Assembly (NCBI RefSeq): GCF_001984825.2
Contig: NZ_CP043318.1
Span: 1,054,001-1,118,000 of the forward strand
Direction of reading: 5' to 3'
Length of the DNA: 64,000 bases
Origin: Enterobacter chengduensis
GTDB taxonomy: Bacteria; Pseudomonadota; Gammaproteobacteria; Enterobacterales; Enterobacteriaceae
In this document: piece after piece, positions 54,232 to 62,606 of the stretch
Layout: every line of letters starts with the position of its first letter
Numbering within the stretch: the first letter of the stretch is position 1
Notes under the pieces: generated by a model
Told to the model about the DNA's origin: nothing
Database searches by the model: none
Seen by the model: the letters and a program-made list of their open reading frames with translations, nothing else
Translations under genes and position numbers: made by a program

Positions 54232-55431
54232 ATGGCTTTGAACCTCGACACGCTGGGGCTATCGGCAACGGTAACCGCCCAGGGGATTAGTGCGCCTGAT
54301 TACCAGACAATCCTTGATACACTGACCAGCTATTTCAGGCAGATTTACGGTAGTGATGCCTACCTCGAACCAGACAGCAAAGATGGGCAAATGGTTGCGC
54401 TGGTGGCTCTTGCCGTGCATGACGCTAACAATACCGCTATCGAGATCTATAACTCGTTTTCACCGACGACAGCGCAGGCCGCAGCGCTTAGCAGCAATGT
54501 GAAAATTAACGGGATCACGCGAAAAGTCGCAACAAACTCTACTGCCGATCTGCTGTTGACCGGTGCAGCAGGCACGACTATCACAAATGGCTCCGCACGG
54601 GATAAAAACGGCATTATCTGGAATTTTCCCGCGAGTGTAGCGATCGGCGTTGATGGTACTGTGCTGGTGACGGCTACATGTGCGAATGGTGGTTCTGTTG
54701 CGGCTTTAGCCGGGACAATCACCACCATTAACACACCGACTCGCGGCTGGGTATCAGTTACAAACCCAGCTGCGGCTACAGTCGGTTCACCTGCTGAAAC
54801 CGACGCAGAACTACGCATCAGGCAGGGGCAAAGCGTCGCTCTGCCATCACTCACACCGTTTGAAGGTGTCGACGGTGCGATCGCCAACGTTGCAGGCGTG
54901 ACACGTCACAAGCTCTACGAGAATGATACTGGCACAACCGACAGCAACGGGCTGCCGCCTCATTCCATTTCCGCCATCGTTGATGGAGGTGATGTTACCG
55001 AGATAGCCCAGACAATCCGGGGGAACAAAGGGCAGGGAACGGCAACTTACGGGACAACCTCTGTAACTGTACCGGACACCTACGGCAATCCACATGTGAT
55101 CAGCTTTTCGCGGTCTACTGATGTCCCGATTTATGGGCATATCACCCTGAAAGCCTTTACGGGCTACACGTCGCAAATTGGCGTACAGATTCAGCAGGCC
55201 GTCGCGGATTATATCAACGGGCTGACCATCGGCGACGATGTGCTGCTGAGCAGGATTTATTCTCCGGCGAACCTCGGCGTAGTGAGTGGCGGCAATGCGC
55301 GCTACTACGACATACAGGAGCTGCTGATTGGAAAATCAGCCGGTAGCGTAGCGGCGGCAAACATCATTATCGCCTACAACGAATCCGCGTCGTGTAAACC
55401 CGAAAACATTGTTCTAACGGTGACGTCATGA
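54232..55431 (+). CDS. Baseplate J/gp47-like wedge protein
   Basis: 399 residues. ITRKVATNSTADLLLTGAAGTTITNGSARDKNGIIWNFP and TPFEGVDGAIANVAGVTRHKLYEN are Baseplate_J signatures; the C-terminus YDIQELLIGKSAGSVAAANIIIAYNESASC is conserved. It immediately follows the gp25-like gene, and overlaps the next by 4 nt. Confidence 0.92.
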   Translation: MALNLDTLGLSATVTAQGISAPDYQTILDTLTSYFRQIYGSDAYLEPDSKDGQMVALVALAVHDANNTAIEIYNSFSPTTAQAAALSSNVKINGITRKVATNSTADLLLTGAAGTTITNGSARDKNGIIWNFPASVAIGVDGTVLVTATCANGGSVAALAGTITTINTPTRGWVSVTNPAAATVGSPAETDAELRIRQGQSVALPSLTPFEGVDGAIANVAGVTRHKLYENDTGTTDSNGLPPHSISAIVDGGDVTEIAQTIRGNKGQGTATYGTTSVTVPDTYGNPHVISFSRSTDVPIYGHITLKAFTGYTSQIGVQIQQAVADYINGLTIGDDVLLSRIYSPANLGVVSGGNARYYDIQELLIGKSAGSVAAANIIIAYNESASCKPENIVLTVTS

Positions 55432-56108
55432 GCAAGTACACGGACTTAATCACCAACTACCATGCCACAAAACCGAAATACTTTGATCACATCGACCTGA
55501 GCACGCGGCCACTGATTGATATCACTGGTGCCACCTGGAGGCTGGTAAGCGCATTCGATATTGATACCGCTGTCGGCGTCCAACTCGATACGCTCGGCCT
55601 CTGGATTGGCCGCAGTCGCATCGTCGGCCAGCCGATAAGCGGCGTTTATTTCAGCTGGGACACTGACGGGCTCGGATATGACCAGGGCGTATGGCAAGGC
55701 CCGTATGATCCAGATGCAGGATATACCACGCTGAGCGATACAACCTATCGCATCGTTCTTAAGGCAAAAATCGCTATCAACAACTGGGATGGCCGCAATG
55801 ATTCGCTGCCACCCATCCTTGACGCTGCAACTGCTGGCTCTGGCCTCAAGATGCAAATCGTCGATAACCAGGACATGACGATCTCGGTCTGGGTATTTCC
55901 CGAGACTGACATTTCTGATGTGTCTCTCGAACTGATCGCCGCCATCAAACAGGGCTATCTCACCATTAAAGCAGCTGGCGTATGGGCCGGTGACATTGAA
56001 ACGCCTTCGGTAGAAACACCCTCAGAAGGCACTAAATTCTTTGGTTTCGACATGGAAAATGAATATATCGCCGGATTAGATGATGGCGCATGGGGGAAAT
56101 TACTGTAA
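55428..56108 (+). CDS. DUF2612 baseplate/tail protein
   Basis: 226 residues. YTDLITNYHATKPKYFDHIDLSTRPLIDITGATWRLVSAFDIDTAVGVQLDTLGLWIGRSR is the DUF2612 opening, analogous in position to gpI/Mup48 between gpJ and the fibre. The stop shares one base with the fibre ATG. Confidence 0.82.
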   Translation: MSKYTDLITNYHATKPKYFDHIDLSTRPLIDITGATWRLVSAFDIDTAVGVQLDTLGLWIGRSRIVGQPISGVYFSWDTDGLGYDQGVWQGPYDPDAGYTTLSDTTYRIVLKAKIAINNWDGRNDSLPPILDAATAGSGLKMQIVDNQDMTISVWVFPETDISDVSLELIAAIKQGYLTIKAAGVWAGDIETPSVETPSEGTKFFGFDMENEYIAGLDDGAWGKLL

Positions 56109-57229
56109 TGGCTAAAAATGACTTTAAATCTTTCGCGACAGCAGCAAATGCTAACGTGATGGCCCAGGCTGACTGGGAAGCGCTTCCGGCCCTGCTCTCT
56201 GGTTTCACCGCAGGTAAGGCAGCCAGCGCAGAAGTAAATAAAGCAATTCGGCAGGCCAGCTTTATCGCGTCAGCGCTGGCGCAGTACACCGCCAACAAAA
56301 GTGGGCAGGATGTGCTTGATGATGCTGATTTGAATGGGTTCATTACTAAAATGACAACCGCGTTCGGTAAGGATTTCCAGGCGCTTGATGCAACACTGAC
56401 AGCACTTGCCGGCCTCGCTACAGGAGCTAACAAGCTTCCGTATTTCACAGGGACGGACACTGTATCACAGACGGATCTTACTTCAGTAGGGCGCGATATT
56501 ATCGGGCAGACAGACCTGACTTCTCTTATTAGTTACCTCAGTTTGCAGGCTTTCGTTTCTTCACCATCTTCTGTTGCCAACGCGTTCTCGAGCGTTCATT
56601 CCCCGGATGATAGTAAGTATTTAGTTATTGCTAATAATGGAGACTGGGGTGCGCAGGACGAAAGCGGGAATGGCATACCTTTGCCCATTAACCGGGGAGG
56701 TACTGGGGACGCTACGACAGCGGGCGCACGCGATAATCTCGGCCTATCTGCTGGTCTGCCGCCAATCGGCATTCCTTTCTTCTGGCCGTCTGCTGCTATG
56801 CCTAACACCGTCATGCCTGAATGGTCTGACATGGTGTTTTTGAAGTTTAACGGGGCGACGTTCTCCGCAGCTACTTATCCAAAACTTGCGTTAGTTTGGC
56901 CAGGCCTGAAATTAACCGAGTCACGTGGGGAGTTCGTGCGTATTTGGGATGATGGACGCGGTGTTGACGGCGGAAGGACACTTTTAAGCGCCCAGGGTGA
57001 TGCTCAGCAGGCAATTACAGGTCAGTTTGTAGATGTGGCAATGGGTGTGAACGCATCGGCGTCTGGTGCATTTGAAATGACGCAACTGATTCCAACTGGT
57101 TTAACTGCGGGTCAAGCAAGCGACTTCAACCAAAAAAATATCTATTTTGACTCTTCAAAAGTTAACCGCACCGCCGCAGAAAACCGTCCCCGCAACATCG
57201 CATTTAACCTGTTAGTAAGGGCAAAATAA
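56108..57229 (+). CDS. Tail fibre protein
   Basis: Start at ATG 56108 (MAKNDFKSFATAANANVM), 373 residues. N-terminal baseplate-attachment part, then the fibre-repeat motif LPINRGGTGDATTAGARDNLGL (about 200-220) and a collar/tip region GIPFFWPSAAMPNTVMPEWSDMVFLKFNGATFS; ends in ENRPRNIAFNLLVRAK, as in many receptor-binding fibres. It determines host attachment. Very short for a fibre, like those of P2-type mosaics. Confidence 0.88.
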   Translation: MAKNDFKSFATAANANVMAQADWEALPALLSGFTAGKAASAEVNKAIRQASFIASALAQYTANKSGQDVLDDADLNGFITKMTTAFGKDFQALDATLTALAGLATGANKLPYFTGTDTVSQTDLTSVGRDIIGQTDLTSLISYLSLQAFVSSPSSVANAFSSVHSPDDSKYLVIANNGDWGAQDESGNGIPLPINRGGTGDATTAGARDNLGLSAGLPPIGIPFFWPSAAMPNTVMPEWSDMVFLKFNGATFSAATYPKLALVWPGLKLTESRGEFVRIWDDGRGVDGGRTLLSAQGDAQQAITGQFVDVAMGVNASASGAFEMTQLIPTGLTAGQASDFNQKNIYFDSSKVNRTAAENRPRNIAFNLLVRAK

Positions 57230-57819
57230 TGAAACCTGTTTTTGATAAAAATGGTCTGGCTACAGAACCGGGCGAAATTCGCTGTTTTTATTACGATCCC
57301 GATACCGGGGAATATACCGGCTGGTCTGATGAATACATTAACCCTGGTGTAAGCATGCCTGGGCATTCAACAGACATTGACCCCGGTGATGAAGTTGCGG
57401 GAAAAGTAGCCGTATATAAAAATGTAACCTGGAGTCAGGAAGAAGACCACAGGGGCGAGATTGTTTACTCAACCACTGATGGAATGAAATCCACCATTGA
57501 TTATATTGGCTCTGTACATGATGGTTACACTACCACCGAGCCTTCAGGCCCGTATGATAAATGGGATGGTGAGAAGTGGGTAACGGATACTGATGCTCAG
57601 CACGCAGCTGATGTTAAAGCTGCGGATCAGCAAAAGGCCGCATTGCTGACAGAAGCAAAAGAGACAATCAGCTTCTGGCAGACTGAGCTACAGTTAGGCA
57701 TTATCAGCGATGAAGATAAAGCCAGCCTGATCGCCTGGATGAACTACATCAAAGCGGTACAGGCGGTGGACACGTCGAAAGCGCCGGATATCACCTGGCC
57801 GACGCCACCAGCGGCTTAA
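57229..57819 (+). CDS. Tail fibre assembly protein (Tfa)
   Basis: 196 residues. TTEPSGPYDKWDGEKWVTDTDAQHAADVKAADQQKAALLTEAKE and WPTPPAA are typical of Tfa chaperones that fold and remain on the fibre tip. It starts on the fibre stop (TAATGA). After it, 57820-57957 has no gene and leads to attR. Confidence 0.9.
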   Translation: MKPVFDKNGLATEPGEIRCFYYDPDTGEYTGWSDEYINPGVSMPGHSTDIDPGDEVAGKVAVYKNVTWSQEEDHRGEIVYSTTDGMKSTIDYIGSVHDGYTTTEPSGPYDKWDGEKWVTDTDAQHAADVKAADQQKAALLTEAKETISFWQTELQLGIISDEDKASLIAWMNYIKAVQAVDTSKAPDITWPTPPAA

Positions 57820-57957
57820 TCTCATTTTGGCGATGTGCCAGATTTGTGTCATACATGGTAAATCGCCTTCCTCTTTCTTACATCATGTGCCATTGAGTTG
57901 CCTGATGTGAATGCGGCAATGTGTATGCAAAACAGCTAGTTAAATGTGATTCTACTA

Positions 57958-58003
57958 ATTCGTAATGCGAAGGTCGTAGGTTCGACTCCTATTATCGGCA
58001 CCA
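57958..58003 (+). other. Prophage attR and probable attL of the next element (tRNA 3' fragment)
   Basis: 46 bp identical to 14710-14755, from the anticodon stem to CCA. It lacks the 5' half of the tRNA, so it is not a functional gene. A P4-type integrase lies 163 nt beyond it, so a second element probably entered at the same site. Confidence 0.9.
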
Positions 58004-58116
58004 TTTCAAACTCTTCTCAAGTCTACCGAAATCAACTTAAAGCCCGTATAATGCGGTTTCTAGCCCGTATCTTATCTCCTGTTATCAACTGGACTCAACC
58101 GGAATCAAGTTACAGT

Positions 58117-58166
58117 TGGGGGCATAAGTGGGGGCATTCTGTGTTCGGTCCAGGGAGATGCCCCCA
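58117..58166 (+). promoter_or_regulatory. Inverted repeats over the island integrase start
   Basis: TGGGGGCAT occurs at 58117-58125 and 58129-58137, and its reverse complement ATGCCCCCA at 58158-58166, ending right before the integrase ATG and flanking its GGGAG ribosome site (58153-58157). Either upstream copy could pair with it and mask translation or serve as paired protein-binding sites. Confidence 0.6.
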
Positions 58167-59372
58167 ATGAAGCTAAATGCACGGCAGGTAGACGCCGCTA
58201 AACCCAGAGAGAAGGCCTACAAGCTGGCAGATGGTGCTGGCTTGTATCTTGAGGTTGTTCCCTCTGGTTCCAGATATTGGCGGATGAAGTATCGCTTCAA
58301 TGGAAAAGAGAAGCGTATGGCTTTTGGTGTCTATCCAGCAGTGTCCCTTGCACAAGCGAGGGCACTACGAGATGAAGCCAAGAAAAAACTGGCCGAGGGT
58401 ATCGATCCATCGTTTGCTAAGAAAGAAGAAAAGTTGGTTCGCGATGTCCAGCTCAATAATACGTTTCAGGCAGTGGCGCTTGAATGGCACGGAACGAAGG
58501 TGAGCCGATGGTCAGAAGGGTATGCTTCTGACATTATCGAAGCCTTCAATAAAGATATTTTCCCCTATATCGGCCAGCAGCCGGTGAATGATATCAAACC
58601 TTTGGTTCTGCTGAAAGTGCTACGTCGAATGGAAAACCGTGGCGCGACAGAGAAGGCCAAGAAGGTTCGCCAGCGCTGCAGCGAAGTTTTTCGTTACGCC
58701 ATCGTCACCGGTCGTGCGGAATACAATCCTGCAGCGGATCTAACCAGCGCGATGTCAGGGCATGAATCGAAGCATTATCCCTTCCTTACTGTTGAGGAGT
58801 TACCAGACTTCTTTAAAGCTCTCGCAGGCTATACAGGAAGCCCGTTAGTTGTTCTTGCAGCACGTCTGCTGATTCTTACGGGAGTACGCACCGGTGAGCT
58901 CCGAGGTGCTTTCTGGAGTGAGTTTGATCTTGAAAAAGCGGTGTGGGAAATTCCTGCCGAACGAATGAAAATGAAGCGGCCCCATCTTGTGCCTCTCTCT
59001 ACCCAAGCGCTGGAAATCGTACAGCAACTCAAAGTTATGTCAGGGCAATATCCGCTGGTGTTCCCAGGGCGTAATGATCCCCGCAAGTCGATGAGCGAAG
59101 CGAGTATTAATCAGGTATTCAAACGGATTGGGTATACGGGGAAGGTAACGGGGCATGGTTTCCGTCACACGATGAGTACGATTTTGCACGAGGAAGGGTT
59201 CAATACGGCATGGATCGAAACCCAGCTTGCGCATGTTGATAAGAACGCGATTCGAGGGACGTATAACCATGCGTTGTATCTAGAAGGGCGAAGGGAGATG
59301 ATGCAGTGGTATGCAGATTTCATCGGTCAAGTAGGCAAATTCCAGCTAACCCCTAGCTTATGCAGCTATTAG
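58167..59372 (+). CDS. P4-family tyrosine integrase of the island
   Basis: Start at ATG 58167 (MKLNARQVDAAKPREKAYKL) 9 nt after GGGAG; 401 residues. DUF4102-type N-terminus DGAGLYLEVVPSGSRYWRMKYRFNGKEKRM, then catalytic Arg in LTGVRTGELRGAFW, HGFRHTMST, and LAHVDKNAIRGTYNHALYLE with the nucleophilic Tyr. P4-type integrases insert islands at tRNA 3' ends; it lies next to the tRNA fragment and reads away from it, as is usual. Confidence 0.95.
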   Translation: MKLNARQVDAAKPREKAYKLADGAGLYLEVVPSGSRYWRMKYRFNGKEKRMAFGVYPAVSLAQARALRDEAKKKLAEGIDPSFAKKEEKLVRDVQLNNTFQAVALEWHGTKVSRWSEGYASDIIEAFNKDIFPYIGQQPVNDIKPLVLLKVLRRMENRGATEKAKKVRQRCSEVFRYAIVTGRAEYNPAADLTSAMSGHESKHYPFLTVEELPDFFKALAGYTGSPLVVLAARLLILTGVRTGELRGAFWSEFDLEKAVWEIPAERMKMKRPHLVPLSTQALEIVQQLKVMSGQYPLVFPGRNDPRKSMSEASINQVFKRIGYTGKVTGHGFRHTMSTILHEEGFNTAWIETQLAHVDKNAIRGTYNHALYLEGRREMMQWYADFIGQVGKFQLTPSLCSY

Positions 59373-59407
59373 CTTGATTGCTTGATAGAGTGGTAAGGGG
59401 CAAGTAG

Positions 59408-59430
59408 AGCCTCTTCTCATCGAAGAGGCT
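59408..59430 (+). terminator. Hairpin after the island integrase
   Basis: Perfect 9-bp stem AGCCTCTTC / GAAGAGGCT with loop TCATC, 36 nt after the stop; no direct U run, a T-rich stretch comes 15 nt later. The remainder of 59373-59597 shows no gene. Confidence 0.55.
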
Positions 59431-59597
59431 GAACCAACGTGAGTTTATTTTTTGCCTTCGAAGTTAATGCTTTACGCAAATTTTTTGTTGTACCGTAGGA
59501 TGTGAAGATCTGCGGAGGTTAGAGATGAAAATCATGCTATGTTAGTCACTGAGGAGTGAGTCAAAATGTTATAACTTTTTCAAAGAGGCGTTGTATC

Positions 59598-60533
59598 GTG
59601 AAAGTTGTCTTTAATGTTAATGGTAAAAAAGTCCCGCTCGAATCTCTGCAATATATAAGTAAAGCAAATCAACTTGAAGTTATGCGGAATTGGTTTTTTG
59701 AAAATTTCGAAGATCCCGCAAACTCTTGTCCGTATGAATCCCGTGAAGGCGGATATGCTTACATTTATGGTGGCCCATACGAAGCAAGTGAAGAGTTGCA
59801 AGCGATGTTTGAAGGGTACGTGAAATTTGATTATATCCAAGAACTAGTTAATGATTTACAAGAACAGTGCTACGAGTGGTCAGGTAATTCAAATAATATT
59901 AATGATTGGTACGACGAAGACTTGTACGATGCTGTTACATCTTCCGAACAACCCTTTTCTAAGTTCGTTGAAAGCATTGATGGAATAAAAATGCTGGCTA
60001 AAGGCGAATTTAAAGATAAGCAAAAAGAACATCTGCTTAGCATCTTATACATTAACGTCATTACAGCTTTGGAAACTCTTTATGTTGAGTTGTTTATTAA
60101 CTCCATAGATAAAAATGACTCATACCTTAAAGATTTCATAGAAAAAGGTAAGACGGAATTTAAGGTAAGTAAAGAAATATTGGCTTTGCCATTCAAAGGA
60201 GAATCTATTGAAAACATGAGGGCGGAATTGATTAAAGCAATCAAAGAACATCTGATTAGTGCAAGTTGGCATAGTACAAACAAAGTTGTAGGTCGTTATA
60301 AAGCTACATTTGATATTAATGTACATAAAGAGTGGCCAATAGATGCGATAGAAATAGCTACACAAAAGCGTAATCATTTAGTCCATCGTGGCGGAAAAGA
60401 TAAAGAAGGTAATTCGGTAGTGATCACCGAACAAGATTTAGAAATGTTGCTGGATCACGCACAAGCTCTTGGAGAAAAATTGTTTGATAGCCTTGGTGTG
60501 GCATTACAGAAAAAAGATGAGAGTGAATTTTGA
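59598..60533 (+). CDS. HEPN-like protein with conserved FENFEDP N-terminal domain
   Basis: I favour GTG 59598 (VKVVFNVNGKKVPLE) behind AGAGG; GTG 59556 is the alternative. 311 residues. The N-terminal WFFENFEDPANSCPYESREG ... YIYGGPYEA is a domain I recall in front of several HEPN-type and other bacterial proteins. The C-terminal helical part contains RNHLVH (Arg258-Asn-x3-His263), the HEPN RNase signature. AT-rich, convergent with the ABC-3C genes. A toxin or defence RNase role is inferred. Confidence 0.55.
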   Translation: MKVVFNVNGKKVPLESLQYISKANQLEVMRNWFFENFEDPANSCPYESREGGYAYIYGGPYEASEELQAMFEGYVKFDYIQELVNDLQEQCYEWSGNSNNINDWYDEDLYDAVTSSEQPFSKFVESIDGIKMLAKGEFKDKQKEHLLSILYINVITALETLYVELFINSIDKNDSYLKDFIEKGKTEFKVSKEILALPFKGESIENMRAELIKAIKEHLISASWHSTNKVVGRYKATFDINVHKEWPIDAIEIATQKRNHLVHRGGKDKEGNSVVITEQDLEMLLDHAQALGEKLFDSLGVALQKKDESEF

Positions 60534-60585
60534 GTCTCGAGGTCGGTTAATACTGCTACCGATAACGAGCAAGCAACTGATACTC

Positions 60586-60602
60586 GGCAGGCAGTGCCTG
60601 CC
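60586..60602. terminator. Hairpin between convergent HEPN gene and ABC-3C operon
   Basis: GGCAGGC-AGT-GCCTGCC perfect 7-bp stem, between stops at 60533 (+) and 60609 (-). No U run on the minus strand; weak on the plus strand. Confidence 0.45.
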
Positions 60603-60608
60603 TGAGGA

Positions 60609-62312
60609 TTACTTTTTACTTCCAAATTGAATGCCGAGAAGTTTATTCTCTGCTTTATCACCACGAAGAGTAAGGACAATTTTTGATTTCAGTTCTAACA
60701 TTTCGATTTCAGATAAAGTTGTTTCCATAGCATTAAAGTTTTCAGTATTTAAAGATGCTATATATTGCTTTCCGCTTCGTTTTAATGACTGATTGACAAA
60801 AGAGAACCATCTTGCGCGAACACCTGGATCTATATCGGCAAAAAGACGATTATCATGCCATAGCATATCCATGGCATGGTTTTCGCCACATGTAAATACT
60901 AACCAGTCAAAGCATAATATCCTAGCATCATTGATCCCATCCGAATCATCACCCTCGATTTGGATGCTTAGATCATAACGGATTTTGTTGTCACCAGTAT
61001 TAACATCTAAAACTATTCCTGCTGGTACCCTCGGGTACATTATTTCTGCGAGTTCAGCAAAAAATTTATCATATTCTGAAAGAGGATTTGTAGAAGCATA
61101 GTTCACCGCTAATCTGTCTTGTTCAACTTTTCTTTCTCTTAGATTTTGAGCTTTCTTTTGAAGGTTAATAGAGAAATTTAAATAATCATGCAGCCTTTCT
61201 TTTTCTTCTTTAAATTCAGCCAGTTGTCTCGCTATGACTGCGTATTCATCAAATGCTTTCTTGCCTTGCAGGGATTCCAAATATGAATCACGTAATGCCG
61301 AAATATCATTAATGTCAATTTTAAGAGATTCAATTTCTAACAAAAGTTTTATTTTATCATTTTCAAGTCTTTTCTTTCTGTTAAAAGATAATGATTTGTG
61401 AAAATTTTCAACTGACTCAAAATGGGCCAATGTTTCTGGCTTGAAAATCTCTTGTAAGCCATTGTACAGTTCAAGAAGATCTTCTCTTGAAATATCAGGG
61501 TGTGATAATAAAGTTTTTTCTATATTACTAACTTTAAATTCAGCTATATTTTTATTTTTTTCAACTTCTCGTAATTTTATAGTTAAACTGTTTGTTTCAT
61601 TCTCAATAGCTCTGTATTGCTCGTGAACTTGAAATGTATTAAGTTCATCTTGCAGTCTTGGGATCTCTCTTTCTAGCCATTCATAGCGTACTTTAGGTTG
61701 AGAGCCTGCTCTAAACATGTCTTTAAGAATATCATCGTCTTGCCAATTTTTTAGGGATTGACTTACTTTATCCAGTTCTTGCTTATTATTTCTTTTGGAT
61801 AATATTAAATTATGATCTATGCCGAGAAGAAATGCGGTGCGAAGCAATGCTTCAAAGTCTTGCTCCTTTTTTGTCCTAGTTGGACTGATGCAGTCATCTC
61901 TGGTATATCGCGAAAAACGCTTAAATAAAGATCTAAATGATAAATACGGAATGTTATTCTCAAGATTAAATATCCCTATTTTGTCTAATAGATCTTTAAA
62001 TGCTTTTAGAGATATTGTTTTGTCATTTAATAATAATTTTTTCCCATTTCCCGTTCTAGATATTAAGTATTCAACTCCATTATGAGAAAAAAGTAACGAG
62101 AACCACCAATCTGGAACTGCTGAAGTTAATTTTTTATCAGCATTAGCGCCTAAGCAATGTTGAACGAGGCCGAGAATAAGTGTCTTGCCGACTCCGTTAC
62201 TACTGCCTTCTTTTTCTTTAGAGCTATCACCAATAATCAACGTTAGCCCTGTGTCATTGAAATGCACTGGATGAAAGGTTGGCTGATCGCAAGTTAAGCG
62301 AATTAACTTCAT
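60609..62312 (-). CDS. ABC-3C ATPase, DUF2326 SMC-like protein
   Basis: 567 residues. N-terminal ATPase half with Walker A GSSNGVGKTLILGL (Lys43, Thr44); a long coiled coil (about residues 165-400, for example VEKNKNIAEFKVSNIEK and AEFKEEKERLHDYL); C-terminal DUF2326 half with the Walker-B-like MLWHDNRLFADIDPGVRARW (Asp487). This is the ATPase of the ABC-three-component conflict systems defined by Aravind and colleagues. It starts immediately after the middle-component stop (TAAATG). Confidence 0.88.
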   Translation of the reverse strand: MKLIRLTCDQPTFHPVHFNDTGLTLIIGDSSKEKEGSSNGVGKTLILGLVQHCLGANADKKLTSAVPDWWFSLLFSHNGVEYLISRTGNGKKLLLNDKTISLKAFKDLLDKIGIFNLENNIPYLSFRSLFKRFSRYTRDDCISPTRTKKEQDFEALLRTAFLLGIDHNLILSKRNNKQELDKVSQSLKNWQDDDILKDMFRAGSQPKVRYEWLEREIPRLQDELNTFQVHEQYRAIENETNSLTIKLREVEKNKNIAEFKVSNIEKTLLSHPDISREDLLELYNGLQEIFKPETLAHFESVENFHKSLSFNRKKRLENDKIKLLLEIESLKIDINDISALRDSYLESLQGKKAFDEYAVIARQLAEFKEEKERLHDYLNFSINLQKKAQNLRERKVEQDRLAVNYASTNPLSEYDKFFAELAEIMYPRVPAGIVLDVNTGDNKIRYDLSIQIEGDDSDGINDARILCFDWLVFTCGENHAMDMLWHDNRLFADIDPGVRARWFSFVNQSLKRSGKQYIASLNTENFNAMETTLSEIEMLELKSKIVLTLRGDKAENKLLGIQFGSKK

Positions 62313-62606
62313 TTAACTTTCCTTATTTTGTAATTTGTCATCAATGCTGCATATTGGCATTATTCTGTTTTCGTTATCTAGCATTATTTGTTTGATGCAA
62401 AAAAGAATGTCTACGGCAAGCATAAATTGTGTAAAAGAGGGCGTGATTATCGTTGATTTATTTTTTCGCTCTACTTTTGTCCATAGTTCTTCTATGGATA
62501 CCGGTCCATCAATTAACGAACGGGTGTATCCTGCAATCGCAATTAGGGAGTTACTAAACCTAACATGCTTATGTGGCAGAAGCATTGCTTGGATGTTCAT
62601 AAGCAT
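62313..62606 (-). CDS. ABC-3C middle component (MC6 type)
   Basis: 97 residues from ATG 62606 (MLMNIQAMLLPHKHVRFSNS), 6 nt after GAGA; ATG 62600 or an upstream TTG are alternatives. LLPHKHVRFSNSLIAIAGYT, the middle SIEELWTKVERK and ITPSFTQFMLAVDILFCIKQI fit the small helical middle components, most like MC6. It overlaps the effector gene and abuts the ATPase gene, so the three proteins are made together. It is thought to bridge effector and ATPase. Confidence 0.8.
   Translation of the reverse strand: MLMNIQAMLLPHKHVRFSNSLIAIAGYTRSLIDGPVSIEELWTKVERKNKSTIITPSFTQFMLAVDILFCIKQIMLDNENRIMPICSIDDKLQNKES

Larger units (their letters stand above)
14710..58003. mobile_element. Prophage: lambda-like control, contractile tail, inserted in thrW
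   Basis: About 43.2 kb between 46-bp direct repeats of the tRNA-Thr 3' end. It holds integrase, excisionase-like gene, immunity region with cI, cro and cII, O-type origin and DnaB helicase, nin genes, lysis, terminase, portal, capsid, tail sheath and tube, baseplate, fibre and fibre-assembly genes. All structural modules look present. Possible defects are two short frameshifted genes between cII and O. Cargo genes stand at 22148-22890, 29091-29792, 32020-34026 and 52298-53103. Confidence 0.95.

Noticed and set aside
57958..58003. A second tRNA-Thr gene
   Set aside because: Only the 3' 46 nt are present; the D-arm and 5' acceptor strand are missing, so it is an attachment-site fragment.
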